Assembly: GCF_014126615.1 (NCBI RefSeq)
Contig: NZ_CP059896.1
Location: 2,304,501 to 2,368,500 of the forward strand
Reading direction: 5' to 3'
Length of the DNA: 64,000 bases
Source of the DNA: Ciceribacter thiooxidans
GTDB taxonomy: Bacteria > Pseudomonadota > Alphaproteobacteria > Rhizobiales > Rhizobiaceae
Below the pieces are notes generated by a model. It had not been told where the DNA came from. It saw only the letters and a program-made list of their open reading frames with translations, and searched no databases. The translations under genes and the position numbers were made by a program. This document shows, one piece after another, positions 25,396 through 33,489 of this stretch; position 1 is the first letter of the stretch, and every line of letters begins with the position of its first letter.

Positions 25396-26259
25396 CTATT
25401 CCTCATCAGGATTGTCGATGTACCACTGAGCGTCGAGCTCTGCGCTGTTCTGCAGGTCCTCGTAGCAGAGCGTCATCTCGCGCGCCTCGGCGTCCCAGAA
25501 GGCGTTGGCCTCGCCGCATTCGCTCGCCGTCAGCTTGATGCCGTCCTTCAGCTTGTAGCTGCCGGAAAAGACCTCGGTCACCATCTCCATGAGCCCGGCA
25601 TTGCGGATCATCTCGCGGAAATAGGCGAGCTTCGGGTCCTTCGTCTCGTCATAGGTGATCGTGAATTTCGTCTGGTCGCCCTTGCCGGCCTCGTGCGGCT
25701 TCAGCACGGTGCCCCAGCTCGCCGCCAGCGTCTGGTATTCGCCCGGACATTCCTCGGCGCGGTAATCGGGATACTCCACCGAATCGGCGAACTCCTTGAA
25801 ACGCTTCTCGTTCTTGCCGAGCATCCAGCAGATCGTCGCATAGGCACGCTGCTCGTCGAGCCCGTGGGAATCCCAGGAGGGCATGTCCTCGGGCTTGACG
25901 TCGGGATCGGCAGAGAGGAACCAGATGTTCGCCCAGTCTTCCACGGCGACATTCAGGTCCTCGTCGTCGGCCTCGAGCAACAGCATCACGGCGAGCCCGT
26001 CGACGGCGTCCTCCTCGCGACCGAGCACCGGCAGCGAAAGCTCCGACACCAGCATGTGGCCGGCCTCGTGGAAGACCGTGCCGATGGCGACGTTCAGCGT
26101 GAACTGGTCGGCCTCCTCACGCTGTTCGTCAGTGAGTTCGCCGTAGAGTTCCGGCGGCGTTGCTCCGACGGCCGCCGCAGGCGCGGCGAGCAGCAGCGCC
26201 GAAAGAAGTGCTCCGGAACAGCGCACAAAAAGGCCGCGCGACGGTGAAAATGATGCCAT
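25396..26259 (-). CDS. DUF4344 putative metallopeptidase, secreted
   Basis: The 287-residue protein has a signal peptide (core GALLSALLLAAPAAA, cleavage near residue 33) and a zinc-protease-like H64-E-A-G-H68 motif in FHEAGHMLVSEL, as in the DUF4344 family. The rest contains family blocks such as ATICWMLGKNEKRF and RAEECPGEYQTLAASW. It is therefore predicted as a periplasmic or secreted metallopeptidase, but no activity is proven for the family that I know of. It is divergent from the PleC-like kinase, with a 241-base gap that holds a large inverted repeat. Confidence 0.83.
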   Translation of the reverse strand: MASFSPSRGLFVRCSGALLSALLLAAPAAAVGATPPELYGELTDEQREEADQFTLNVAIGTVFHEAGHMLVSELSLPVLGREEDAVDGLAVMLLLEADDEDLNVAVEDWANIWFLSADPDVKPEDMPSWDSHGLDEQRAYATICWMLGKNEKRFKEFADSVEYPDYRAEECPGEYQTLAASWGTVLKPHEAGKGDQTKFTITYDETKDPKLAYFREMIRNAGLMEMVTEVFSGSYKLKDGIKLTASECGEANAFWDAEAREMTLCYEDLQNSAELDAQWYIDNPDEE

Positions 26260-26332
26260 CTGGAAAAGTCCCCGAACCCCGCCGCCAGCCGGCGGCCGAC
26301 ATCCGTGCTACGGCAGCGGGCGACCTCTTTTC

Positions 26333-26384
26333 AATCGGAATCAAGCATTTGGCGGACTTGATCCAAAAAAAGCCGATTCCGATT
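26333..26384. promoter_or_regulatory. Inverted repeat upstream of the PleC-like gene
   Basis: AATCGGAATC (26333-26342) is the exact reverse complement of GATTCCGATT (26375-26384), with 32 bases between. A nested TCAAG/CTTGA pair lies inside, and a run of seven As just before the right arm. The element sits in the shared region of the divergent DUF4344 and kinase genes, so it may be an operator or a structured leader. Confidence 0.5.
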
Positions 26385-26390
26385 AAGGGC

Positions 26391-26406
26391 TTAACATTTT
26401 GTTCAC
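26391..26406 (+). promoter_or_regulatory. Near-consensus CtrA-like half-site pair
   Basis: TTAA-N7-TTCAC differs by one base from the CtrA box TTAA-N7-TTAAC. It lies 95 bases upstream of the PleC-like kinase start. CtrA is the response regulator at the end of the pathway to which PleC belongs, which makes feedback control plausible. One mismatch in a short motif is weak evidence. Confidence 0.3.
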
Positions 26407-26500
26407 CATCGCCGTCTGGACAAGGCGAATCGCCAGTGATTCATTGAGTCAGATTCGGGCGGGCGGCGCTTCGAATCACACGAGGGATCAAGGTGGGACA

Positions 26501-28840
26501 ATGGCGGACGTGCGGCGGGTTTCCGCGGCCGATGGGCGGCTGCGACTCAAATTTTCGGGATTTGGGGGTCGTATCGACGGGCTCGGACGGCGGCTGGCGA
26601 TTGTCCTGACGGGGAGCGACGGCAATTCGCGACAGGCGGAGACGCTGCTCCGGCGGGCCATCCCCGTTCTCATCATCGCCTTCCTTGCGGTCGTCGCGAC
26701 GGCGCGCCTCAACGGCATTCTCGCCGAATATTCCCGCATGGAGGGCGCCTTCCGGCAGTCGGCGACGCTTTCGGCGGCAACGGCCGCCGCGTCCATCGGG
26801 CCGGACGGCACCGTCCTTGCGACCTCCGACCGGCCTGCAGCCGAGGCAGCCCTTGCCCGCTACCTGCCGCAGGACCGGCTGGCGAGCGGCTCCTTCCTGC
26901 TGCTGATCGACGGCGAAGGCCGCATCTTCGCCTCTTCGTCGGACGGGGCGCGCTATGTCGGCATGGACATGGCCGGCCTTCTGCCGCAGGCGGGCAGCAT
27001 CCGCTACATCGCGGATCGTAGCGGCGCGCTCGAAGCCTTCATCGATGGCATCCGCCACTACGTGGTGCTGGTGCCGGTCGGCGCGAAGGGCGCCTTCGTG
27101 CTGGCGGCACAGTCGCTGCAGCCGCTCGACACGTACTGGCGCAGCGAGATCTCGCTGAGCGTCACGCTCTTCTCCGGCATCTCGCTCATCCTGCTGGTCA
27201 TCCTCTATGCCTATTTCCAGCAGGTCAAACGGGCGCGCGAGGCCGACGACACCTTTCTTGAAACCAACCTGCGCGTCGAGGCGGCGCTGTCGCGCGGCCG
27301 CTGCGGCCTCTGGGATTTCGACCTTCAGAGCCGCAAGCTCTTCTGGTCGCGTTCGATGTACGAGATGCTCGGCCTGCCGCCGTCGGGTGCCGTGCTCGGC
27401 TTTGCCGACGCCGCCCGGCTGATGCATCCCGACGACGGCAACCTCTATGCGCTCGCCCGCACCGTCGCCAAGGGCGATCCACGGCAGATCGACCAGGTCT
27501 TCCGCATGCGCCATTCGGCCGGCCATTACGTCTGGATGCGGGCCCGCGCCCAGGTCATCCGCTCCTCGACCGGCTGCATGCACGTCATCGGCATCGCCAT
27601 GGACGTCACCGAGCAGCACCGGCTCGCCCAGCGCTATGCCGAGGCCGACCAGCGCCTCGCCGACGCCATCGAGTGCACCTCGGAAGCCTTCGTGCTCTGG
27701 GACAAGAACGACCGCCTCGTGATGTGCAACGCCCACTTCCAGCAAGTCTACGGCCTGCCGGACAGCGTGCTGGTGCCCGGCACCGAGCGCGCAGTCGTCC
27801 AGGCTGCCGCCGCGCGGCCGATCATCCAGCGGCGCGTCGCCGATCCCGACCAGACCGGCATGTCGCGCACGACCGAAGTGCAGCTCGCCGACGAGCGCTG
27901 GCTGCAGATCAACGAGCGACGCACCCGCGACGGCGGCCTCGTCTCCGTCGGCACCGACATCACGCTTCTGAAACGCCACCAGGAACGGCTGCGCGAACAG
28001 GAACGCCGGCTGATGGCGACCATCGGCGACCTCTCCTCCTCGCAGCGCAAGCTTGAGCGGCAGAAGTCCGAGCTTTCGGTCGCAAACGCCAACTATCAGG
28101 CCGAGAAGGATCGCGCCGAGGCGGCCAACAAGGCGAAATCGGAATTCCTCGCCAATATGAGCCACGAGCTCAGGACGCCGCTCAACGCCATCCTCGGCTT
28201 CTCCGAAATCCTGCTCACCGGCATGTTCGGCCCCATCGGCTCGCCGAAATACTCCGAATACGCCAAGGACATCCACGAGAGCGGCAAGCACCTCCTCAAC
28301 GTCATCAACGACATCCTCGACATGTCGAAGATCGAGGCGGGGCAGATGCGCATCCGCTGCGAAACCATCGACCTCGCCCCCCTCATCGAGGAGAGCCTTC
28401 GCCTGACGGCGATCCCCGCCCAGCAGCGCAACATCCACGTCGAGCAGCGCGTCTCGACCGGCCTCACGGTGGAAGCGGACCGCCGCGCAATGAAGCAGAT
28501 CCTGCTCAACATCCTGTCGAACGCGGTGAAATTCACCAATGACGGCGGCAAGATCGCGCTACGCGCCCGCAAGATCAACGGGGCCGTCATGCTCACCATC
28601 GCAGATACCGGCATAGGTATCCCGATGACCGCGCTCTCGAAGATCGGCCAGCCCTTCGAACAAGTGCAGAGCCAGTATGCCAAAAGCAAGGGCGGCTCCG
28701 GCCTCGGTCTCGCGATCTCCCGCTCCCTCGTCTCGCTACACGGCGGCCGGCTCGGCATCCGCTCCCGCGAAGGCCGCGGCACCGTCGTCTCGGTAAAAAT
28801 CCCCGACTGCATCATCCGACAGGCCACGCGCACGGCGTGA
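26501..28840 (+). CDS. pleC: PAS-domain sensor histidine kinase, PleC/DivJ-like
   Basis: The 779-residue protein has a membrane helix at about 50-70, an extracytoplasmic domain to about 215, a second helix at about 218-240, two PAS domains (about 255-370 and 385-490), a coiled coil, and a HisKA/HATPase core. The phosphoacceptor block is NMSHELRTPLNAILGFSEIL with H555, followed by FGPIGSPKYSEYAKDI, the wording of the PleC/DivJ/PdhS group that acts on DivK. PleC is mostly a DivK phosphatase that sets polarity and cell fate. In Sinorhizobium I recall pleC lying near pepN, and this neighbourhood fits. Another member of the same family remains possible. Confidence 0.7.
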   Translation: MADVRRVSAADGRLRLKFSGFGGRIDGLGRRLAIVLTGSDGNSRQAETLLRRAIPVLIIAFLAVVATARLNGILAEYSRMEGAFRQSATLSAATAAASIGPDGTVLATSDRPAAEAALARYLPQDRLASGSFLLLIDGEGRIFASSSDGARYVGMDMAGLLPQAGSIRYIADRSGALEAFIDGIRHYVVLVPVGAKGAFVLAAQSLQPLDTYWRSEISLSVTLFSGISLILLVILYAYFQQVKRAREADDTFLETNLRVEAALSRGRCGLWDFDLQSRKLFWSRSMYEMLGLPPSGAVLGFADAARLMHPDDGNLYALARTVAKGDPRQIDQVFRMRHSAGHYVWMRARAQVIRSSTGCMHVIGIAMDVTEQHRLAQRYAEADQRLADAIECTSEAFVLWDKNDRLVMCNAHFQQVYGLPDSVLVPGTERAVVQAAAARPIIQRRVADPDQTGMSRTTEVQLADERWLQINERRTRDGGLVSVGTDITLLKRHQERLREQERRLMATIGDLSSSQRKLERQKSELSVANANYQAEKDRAEAANKAKSEFLANMSHELRTPLNAILGFSEILLTGMFGPIGSPKYSEYAKDIHESGKHLLNVINDILDMSKIEAGQMRIRCETIDLAPLIEESLRLTAIPAQQRNIHVEQRVSTGLTVEADRRAMKQILLNILSNAVKFTNDGGKIALRARKINGAVMLTIADTGIGIPMTALSKIGQPFEQVQSQYAKSKGGSGLGLAISRSLVSLHGGRLGIRSREGRGTVVSVKIPDCIIRQATRTA

Positions 28841-29172
28841 GGCATCGCGGCATCGCGCCGTTGAAAAGGCCGCGCGAGAACGCCGAAATTTGGCAGCAAT
28901 GCGGGCGGGCAATACCTGCGCGGAATTGGCGGCTTTGCGCCTTCATGTTGGTCATTCGCGGTGACAGAAATCACTCCTATAAGCAGCCGTTCAACTTACT
29001 GAAATGGGCCACTTTCCATTGTCACCTTGAAAATGAGGCGCCAAACGATTTATGAGATTTTCGGCGGCAGGTGGTTGCCTCAACGGTCATGAGAGTGCTT
29101 GCCTATAATCGCGTCTGTCGCCCTGGTTGGCTCATTGCTTCACATCATGGCGTCGCAGGTGATCGAGATGTT
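28841..29172. other. AT-richer spacer at the left edge of a compositional island
   Basis: The 332 bases after the kinase gene change visibly in composition from about 28930, becoming much richer in A and T than the chromosome around it. No gene longer than a few codons is supported. The region should contain the promoter of the DCC cassette. I see no integrase, att-like repeat or terminator. Confidence 0.5.
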
Positions 29173-29622
29173 ATGAGCAAACCATTTTCCTTCAGGGACG
29201 ATCCCGCAGTTCCTCCATTCGACGATGCCGCGCCGATTGCGGTGATGGATGCTGAATGTGCGATCTGTTCGTGGGGTGCACGCATGATCCATCGGCTCGA
29301 CAGGTCCGGTACGGTGCGAATCTGCCCGATCCAGTCTCCTCTCGGTGCTGCATTGCTGCGCCACTACGATCTGGAACCGACGGATCCCGCTAGCTGGCTT
29401 TACATTGATGCGGGTATCGCGCGCATGGATTTCGACGCCGTATTGTATGCGGGCTGGAGGTTTGGCGGATGGGGTCGCTTGACAGCCGTATTGCGCATAT
29501 TCCCGAAGGGCTTACGTGACAGGCTCTACACCTGGCTGGCGCGTAACCGATATATGCTGTTCGGGCGGGGCGACATGTGTGGACTTCCCGATCCGACCTT
29601 CAGGAAGAGATTGATGCAGTGA
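29173..29622 (+). CDS. DCC-family (DUF393) thiol-disulfide oxidoreductase-like protein
   Basis: The 149-residue protein has the DUF393 pattern: DAECAICSWGARMIHRLDRSG with C29-x-x-C32, then VRICPIQSPLG, and the C-terminal RLYTWLARNRYMLFGR (the YxxxARNRY motif of DCC proteins). The CxxC suggests thiol-disulfide exchange. The ATG at 29173 is used because earlier starts lack good spacing. Its stop overlaps the GTG start of the next gene (GTGA), so the two are co-translated. Codon use is less GC-biased than that of neighbours, a sign of transfer. Confidence 0.82.
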   Translation: MSKPFSFRDDPAVPPFDDAAPIAVMDAECAICSWGARMIHRLDRSGTVRICPIQSPLGAALLRHYDLEPTDPASWLYIDAGIARMDFDAVLYAGWRFGGWGRLTAVLRIFPKGLRDRLYTWLARNRYMLFGRGDMCGLPDPTFRKRLMQ

Positions 29623-31268
29623 ATGTTCTCCTGCTCGGCGGATATGGCGTCTTTGGCGGGCGGCTTGCACGTTTGTTGGTGCGTGACGGTCACTCGGTCA
29701 CCATCGCCGGGCGCGACCTGAAGGCAGCGAGCGCGCTGGCTGCAGAGCTGGGCTGTTCAGCGCTGCGCATGGACCGCCAAGGTGATCTGAGGGAATTGTC
29801 CGGCCACCAGTTGGTGATCGATGCGGCTGGCCCTTTCCATGCCTACGGGGACGATCCATACCGTCTCGCGCGTGCCGCAATTGAGGCGGGACTTCATTAC
29901 CTCGACCTTTCGGACAATCCGGTATTCTGTGCCGATATCGTTGCTCTTGATGCACAAGCTCGTGCTGCGGGGCTTTGCGTGCTCTCAGGCCTTTCTTCGG
30001 TTCCCGCCTTGTCTAGCGCGGCCGTGCACGCTCTTGCAGGGGATCGGGTGCCACGGGTAATCGACACCGCCATTCTGCCTGGTAATCGCAGTCCACGAGG
30101 TCTCTCGGTGATGCAGTCTATTCTCTCGCAGTCAGGACAGCCGATGCAGGTCTGGCGCGGCGGCTCTTGGACACGAACCACCGGCTGGTCCGACCCACAG
30201 GATTACCGTCTTCCCGGCGGGGCGTGTCGTCAGGCCTGGCAGATCGACGTTCCGGACCTGACACTCTTTCCGGCACACTTCAAGGCCGAGACGGTGTTGT
30301 TTCGTGCGGGGCTCGAACTGGCAGTCATGCGGTATGGGCTTGCAGCTTTCGCGGCGCTGCGAAGGCTGGTTCCAATTCCCGTCACTCGGTGCGTTGTCAG
30401 GGCCTTCAAGCTTGCCGCCGACCTTCTGGGGCCTTTCGGCAGTGGCCGAGGTGGAATGTCGGTGATGGTGATCACAGGCGATGAAAAGCGGTTCTGGCGG
30501 CTTTTGGCAGAAGACGGCGATGGACCGTTCATTCCTGCGATCGCCGCCCGGGCGCTGCTACGTAGGGAAGTACTCCCTGCCGGGGCTGGCCCCGCACTCG
30601 CGGTCGTCACACTGGAAGAATGTGAGGCTGCTATGTCGGACTTGAATGTCCGCACGGAGCGCGTTTCAGAACGCTTCGAGCCAATTTTTGTGAAGGTGCT
30701 GAATTCCAGCTTCGCTAAGCTGCCGGAAGCAATACAGACAACCCACCTGACCGCAGATGTCAGCCGCTGGCAGGGACGCGCTACAGTCGAGCGCGGAACT
30801 GGTTTCTGGAGCCGCTTTCTGGGCCACCTCTTCGGTTTCCCTGAGGCCACGGAAGACACCATAGTCGAAGTGACAAAGTTTGTCATTCCGACCGGCGAGA
30901 TCTGGAAACGGAGCTTCGGATTGCGCACATTTAAGTCGAAGCTTCGCGCCACGCGAACAGGCATGACTGAGCGCTTCGGACCTTTCACTTTCCTCCTCGG
31001 ACTTGAGGTCAGGGCGAGCGCTTTGCATTATCCAGTTATCTCAGGCCGCCTCGGTCCTGTTCCGTTGCCAAAATGGTTGCTACCGATCTCCGAGGCAAGC
31101 GAGTACGTCGTCGATGGTCGCTTTCATTTTGACGTAAAGCTATTTGCACCGATCACGCGCGAACGCTTGGTTCACTACCGGGGAACGCTTGTCGCAGCAC
31201 CGCAAGGCAATGGCCATCATAACGATTGTAGAGTGCCTGCCATGCCTGATGTCACGACATTGACTTGA
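29619..31268 (+). CDS. Saccharopine dehydrogenase-like NAD(P) protein with C-terminal DUF4166
   Basis: The 549-residue protein starts at a GTG that overlaps the DCC stop codon; AGGAAGAG lies 10 bases upstream. The N-terminal half is a Rossmann fold (VLLLGGYGVFGGRLARLL, then HQLVIDAAGPFHAYG and LHYLDLSDNPVF), as in saccharopine reductase/enoyl-reductase-like proteins. The last 170 or so residues are DUF4166 (FGPFTFLLGLEVRASALHYPVISGRLGPVPLPKWL). Both halves occur fused in other proteobacteria, with no proven reaction that I know of. Linked DUF393 and DUF4166 suggest a redox or lipid-related role, which is inference. Base composition is atypical here. Confidence 0.8.
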   Translation: MNVLLLGGYGVFGGRLARLLVRDGHSVTIAGRDLKAASALAAELGCSALRMDRQGDLRELSGHQLVIDAAGPFHAYGDDPYRLARAAIEAGLHYLDLSDNPVFCADIVALDAQARAAGLCVLSGLSSVPALSSAAVHALAGDRVPRVIDTAILPGNRSPRGLSVMQSILSQSGQPMQVWRGGSWTRTTGWSDPQDYRLPGGACRQAWQIDVPDLTLFPAHFKAETVLFRAGLELAVMRYGLAAFAALRRLVPIPVTRCVVRAFKLAADLLGPFGSGRGGMSVMVITGDEKRFWRLLAEDGDGPFIPAIAARALLRREVLPAGAGPALAVVTLEECEAAMSDLNVRTERVSERFEPIFVKVLNSSFAKLPEAIQTTHLTADVSRWQGRATVERGTGFWSRFLGHLFGFPEATEDTIVEVTKFVIPTGEIWKRSFGLRTFKSKLRATRTGMTERFGPFTFLLGLEVRASALHYPVISGRLGPVPLPKWLLPISEASEYVVDGRFHFDVKLFAPITRERLVHYRGTLVAAPQGNGHHNDCRVPAMPDVTTLT

Positions 31269-31421
31269 GGTCACTAATCCGCCAGTCCCCTCCCGCCCCC
31301 CATTCCGACCCTTCGCCGAACTCGCGAAACGACCGGCCCAAACCGTTCCTTGGTGGCACTTGCTCTAATTCCGGATAACTCTAACCTCCCCGAAATCCGA
31401 AACAGCAAGGCAAGGCTCCGC

Positions 31422-32012
31422 GTGCGCTCCATCTTCCCGGCCCTTCTCGCCCTCCTCTTCTCCGCCGTCATGGCGAGCGCCGAAGGACAGGTGATCGAAA
31501 AGGTCGAGACCTATGCCGTCAGCGGCCGCACCGGTCCGGAACTCTATGCCTCGATCGGCGCGCGCGGGCCGCTGCTTGCCGGCAAGGTGCGCTCGATCGC
31601 CCATACCAGTTTCCGCCTCACCTGGCAGCGCGACTACCAGCAGCGCGGCACGGCCTGCGTGCTCGCCTCGGCAAAACCGAAACTCGTCCTCACCACCGTG
31701 CTGCCGAAGGCCAGCGGGCCGCTCGAGGAGCCGGTCCGCGGCAACTGGCAGCGCTTCGTCGAAGGGGTCACCGCGCACGAGAAGGTGCACGGCACCTATA
31801 TCCGGGAGCTGGTGAAGGAGATCGAGAAGGCGACCATCGGCCTCGCGGTCGAGAACGATCCCGGCTGCCGCAAGATCCGCGAGAAGATGCAGCCGATCCT
31901 TGGCGAGATCTCGCGAGCCGAGCGCCGGAAGAGCCGCGATTTCGACGCGGTGGAGATGAACGACGGCGGCGCCGTGCACCAGCTCGTCCTGCAACTCGTC
32001 AACGGCGGATGA
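31422..32012 (+). CDS. DUF922 family predicted secreted zinc-dependent protease
   Basis: The 196-residue protein begins at GTG 31422 with a signal peptide (core IFPALLALLFSAVMA, cleavage after ASA). The DUF922 pattern follows: TYAVSGRTGPELYASIGARGP, SFRLTWQRDY, a single pair of cysteines, and the zinc-protease-like H119-E-K-V-H123 in VTAHEKVHGTYI. The family is predicted to be exported metalloproteases, unproven. The last third is charged and helical. It lies at the right edge of the AT-richer cassette but has normal GC-rich codon use. Confidence 0.83.
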   Translation: MRSIFPALLALLFSAVMASAEGQVIEKVETYAVSGRTGPELYASIGARGPLLAGKVRSIAHTSFRLTWQRDYQQRGTACVLASAKPKLVLTTVLPKASGPLEEPVRGNWQRFVEGVTAHEKVHGTYIRELVKEIEKATIGLAVENDPGCRKIREKMQPILGEISRAERRKSRDFDAVEMNDGGAVHQLVLQLVNGG

Positions 32013-32039
32013 CCGCAGCGGAAAATCGGCGTGCCGCCG

Positions 32040-32939
32040 TCACTGCCCTCCGGCGGCGACCGGCTCCGGACGGCGCCGGAAGACGATGTCCTTCGCCGCA
32101 ATCAGCGCGCCCGCGACGATCAGCGCGCAGGCGAGCGCCACCGACCAGTGGAACTCGCCGTAGCCGAAGGCGAGGAGCGCCAGCACCGAAAGTAGCGGCG
32201 CGGCATAGGAAAGCGCGCCGAGCACCATGATGTCGCCGTGCTTGCAGCCCCAGTCCCAAACGTAGAAGCCGAGGCCGAGCGGCACCAGGCCGAGGATGAC
32301 GATCGCCGCCCATGCTGACGTCGTCTGCGGCCAGACGGTCTCCTCGAGGCCGAGATGCAGGAGAAAGGTGACGACCGCCGTGATCAGGCAGTAACCGGCG
32401 ACCATATCGACGGGAACGGCGCCGAAGCGGCGCGACAGCACCGAATAGCCCGACCAGACGAAGGCGCAGAAGAGCGCGAACAGGTGCCCCGGCATCAGGC
32501 CGCCGGCAAGGCCGACCTCGCCGCCCTTGGTGATGATGGCGACGGCGCCGGCAAGGCCGAGCAGCACGCCGATGATGTGGTGGCGCCGCAGCCGCTCGCC
32601 CGGCAGGAAAGAGGCAAAGACGACGATCAGCAGCGGCCAGAGATAGGCGATCAGGCTGACCTCGATCGCCGGCGCAGACTGGATCGCGAAGAAATAGGCG
32701 CAGTGATAGATGCAGATGCCGGCGACCCCGACCGCCCACACCTGCCACGGCTGCGCCAGCGCGCGGATCGCCTGCGGCCGGAACGGCCAGCTCACGACAC
32801 CCACCATGCCGCCGAGGAAGAAGGCCATCGCCGCGAGCTGGAACGGCGGAACCGGCCCGGCTGCCTTCGAAAGCAGCGCCAGGAAGGCCCAGGTCAGGAT
32901 GGCGATGAAGCCGATGAAAGTCGCAACCGTCTTGTTCAT
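32040..32939 (-). CDS. DMT-family transporter, YddG-like (aromatic amino acid exporter type)
   Basis: The 299-residue protein has ten predicted helices in two EamA repeats. Its N-terminus MNKTVATFIGFIAILTWAFLALLSKAAGPVPPFQLAAMAF follows the YddG/YcxC pattern closely, including the VPPFQLAAM motif. YddG exports aromatic amino acids, so a similar role is suggested, though the substrate is not proven. It is convergent with the DUF922 gene (27 bases) and followed on the same strand by DUF167 and glnE. Confidence 0.82.
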   Translation of the reverse strand: MNKTVATFIGFIAILTWAFLALLSKAAGPVPPFQLAAMAFFLGGMVGVVSWPFRPQAIRALAQPWQVWAVGVAGICIYHCAYFFAIQSAPAIEVSLIAYLWPLLIVVFASFLPGERLRRHHIIGVLLGLAGAVAIITKGGEVGLAGGLMPGHLFALFCAFVWSGYSVLSRRFGAVPVDMVAGYCLITAVVTFLLHLGLEETVWPQTTSAWAAIVILGLVPLGLGFYVWDWGCKHGDIMVLGALSYAAPLLSVLALLAFGYGEFHWSVALACALIVAGALIAAKDIVFRRRPEPVAAGGQ

Positions 32940-33054
32940 GGTGCACCGGGGTTGAGGGTCACCGCGTTTCTGCCACGGCGCGACGAAAAATGATACACGG
33001 GATGCAGCATTCGCCGTCGCAGACCGGCGGGTGCATCCGCCGGGACCGAAGCGG

Positions 33055-33387
33055 TCAGCGGAAGACGCCCGGCAGTTTCGCCGGCGCCTTGATCCGGAGC
33101 TGCTTGTTGACGTTGAAGCGCCCGAAGACGACGGTGATCGCGTGCGGCTGAACGCCGAACTCGCCGGCGAGGAACCGCACCATGTGATCCGACGCCCGCC
33201 CGAACCGCGGCGCTTCCGTCACCGAGACCTGCAATTGCCGCCCCTTGGGCTTGCCGATCGCATCGCGGCTGGCGGCCGGCGTGCCGAGAATGTTGACGAC
33301 CAGCACGTCGTCCTCCCACCAGAAGAACGTATCCCGGCCTTCAGTGCCATCCTCGGTCGGTTGCTTCTTCGTCTTCTGCCGTTTCAT
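33055..33387 (-). CDS. DUF167 (YggU) family protein
   Basis: The 110-residue protein matches DUF167: the strand DDVLVVNILGTPAASRDAIG, the block GRQLQVSVTEAPRFGRASDHMVRFLAGEFGV, and the ending VNKQLRIKAP. The family is small and cytoplasmic with an alpha/beta fold, and its biochemical role is unsettled. It lies 102 bases downstream of glnE on the same strand and may be read from the same transcript. Confidence 0.85.
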   Translation of the reverse strand: MKRQKTKKQPTEDGTEGRDTFFWWEDDVLVVNILGTPAASRDAIGKPKGRQLQVSVTEAPRFGRASDHMVRFLAGEFGVQPHAITVVFGRFNVNKQLRIKAPAKLPGVFR

Positions 33388-33489
33388 GGTGCCTCGTGAC
33401 TCCGGTACCCCTGCACCGTCCCCGGCCTGCCATAGGACGGGGCAAGGCGGTTGCGCAAGGAGGGGGAAGCCGCCGAACGCCGAATATCC

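Noticed and set aside
29071..29172. An upstream start that would lengthen the DCC protein by 34 residues
   Set aside because: The extra residues show no family similarity and no ribosome site precedes that start.
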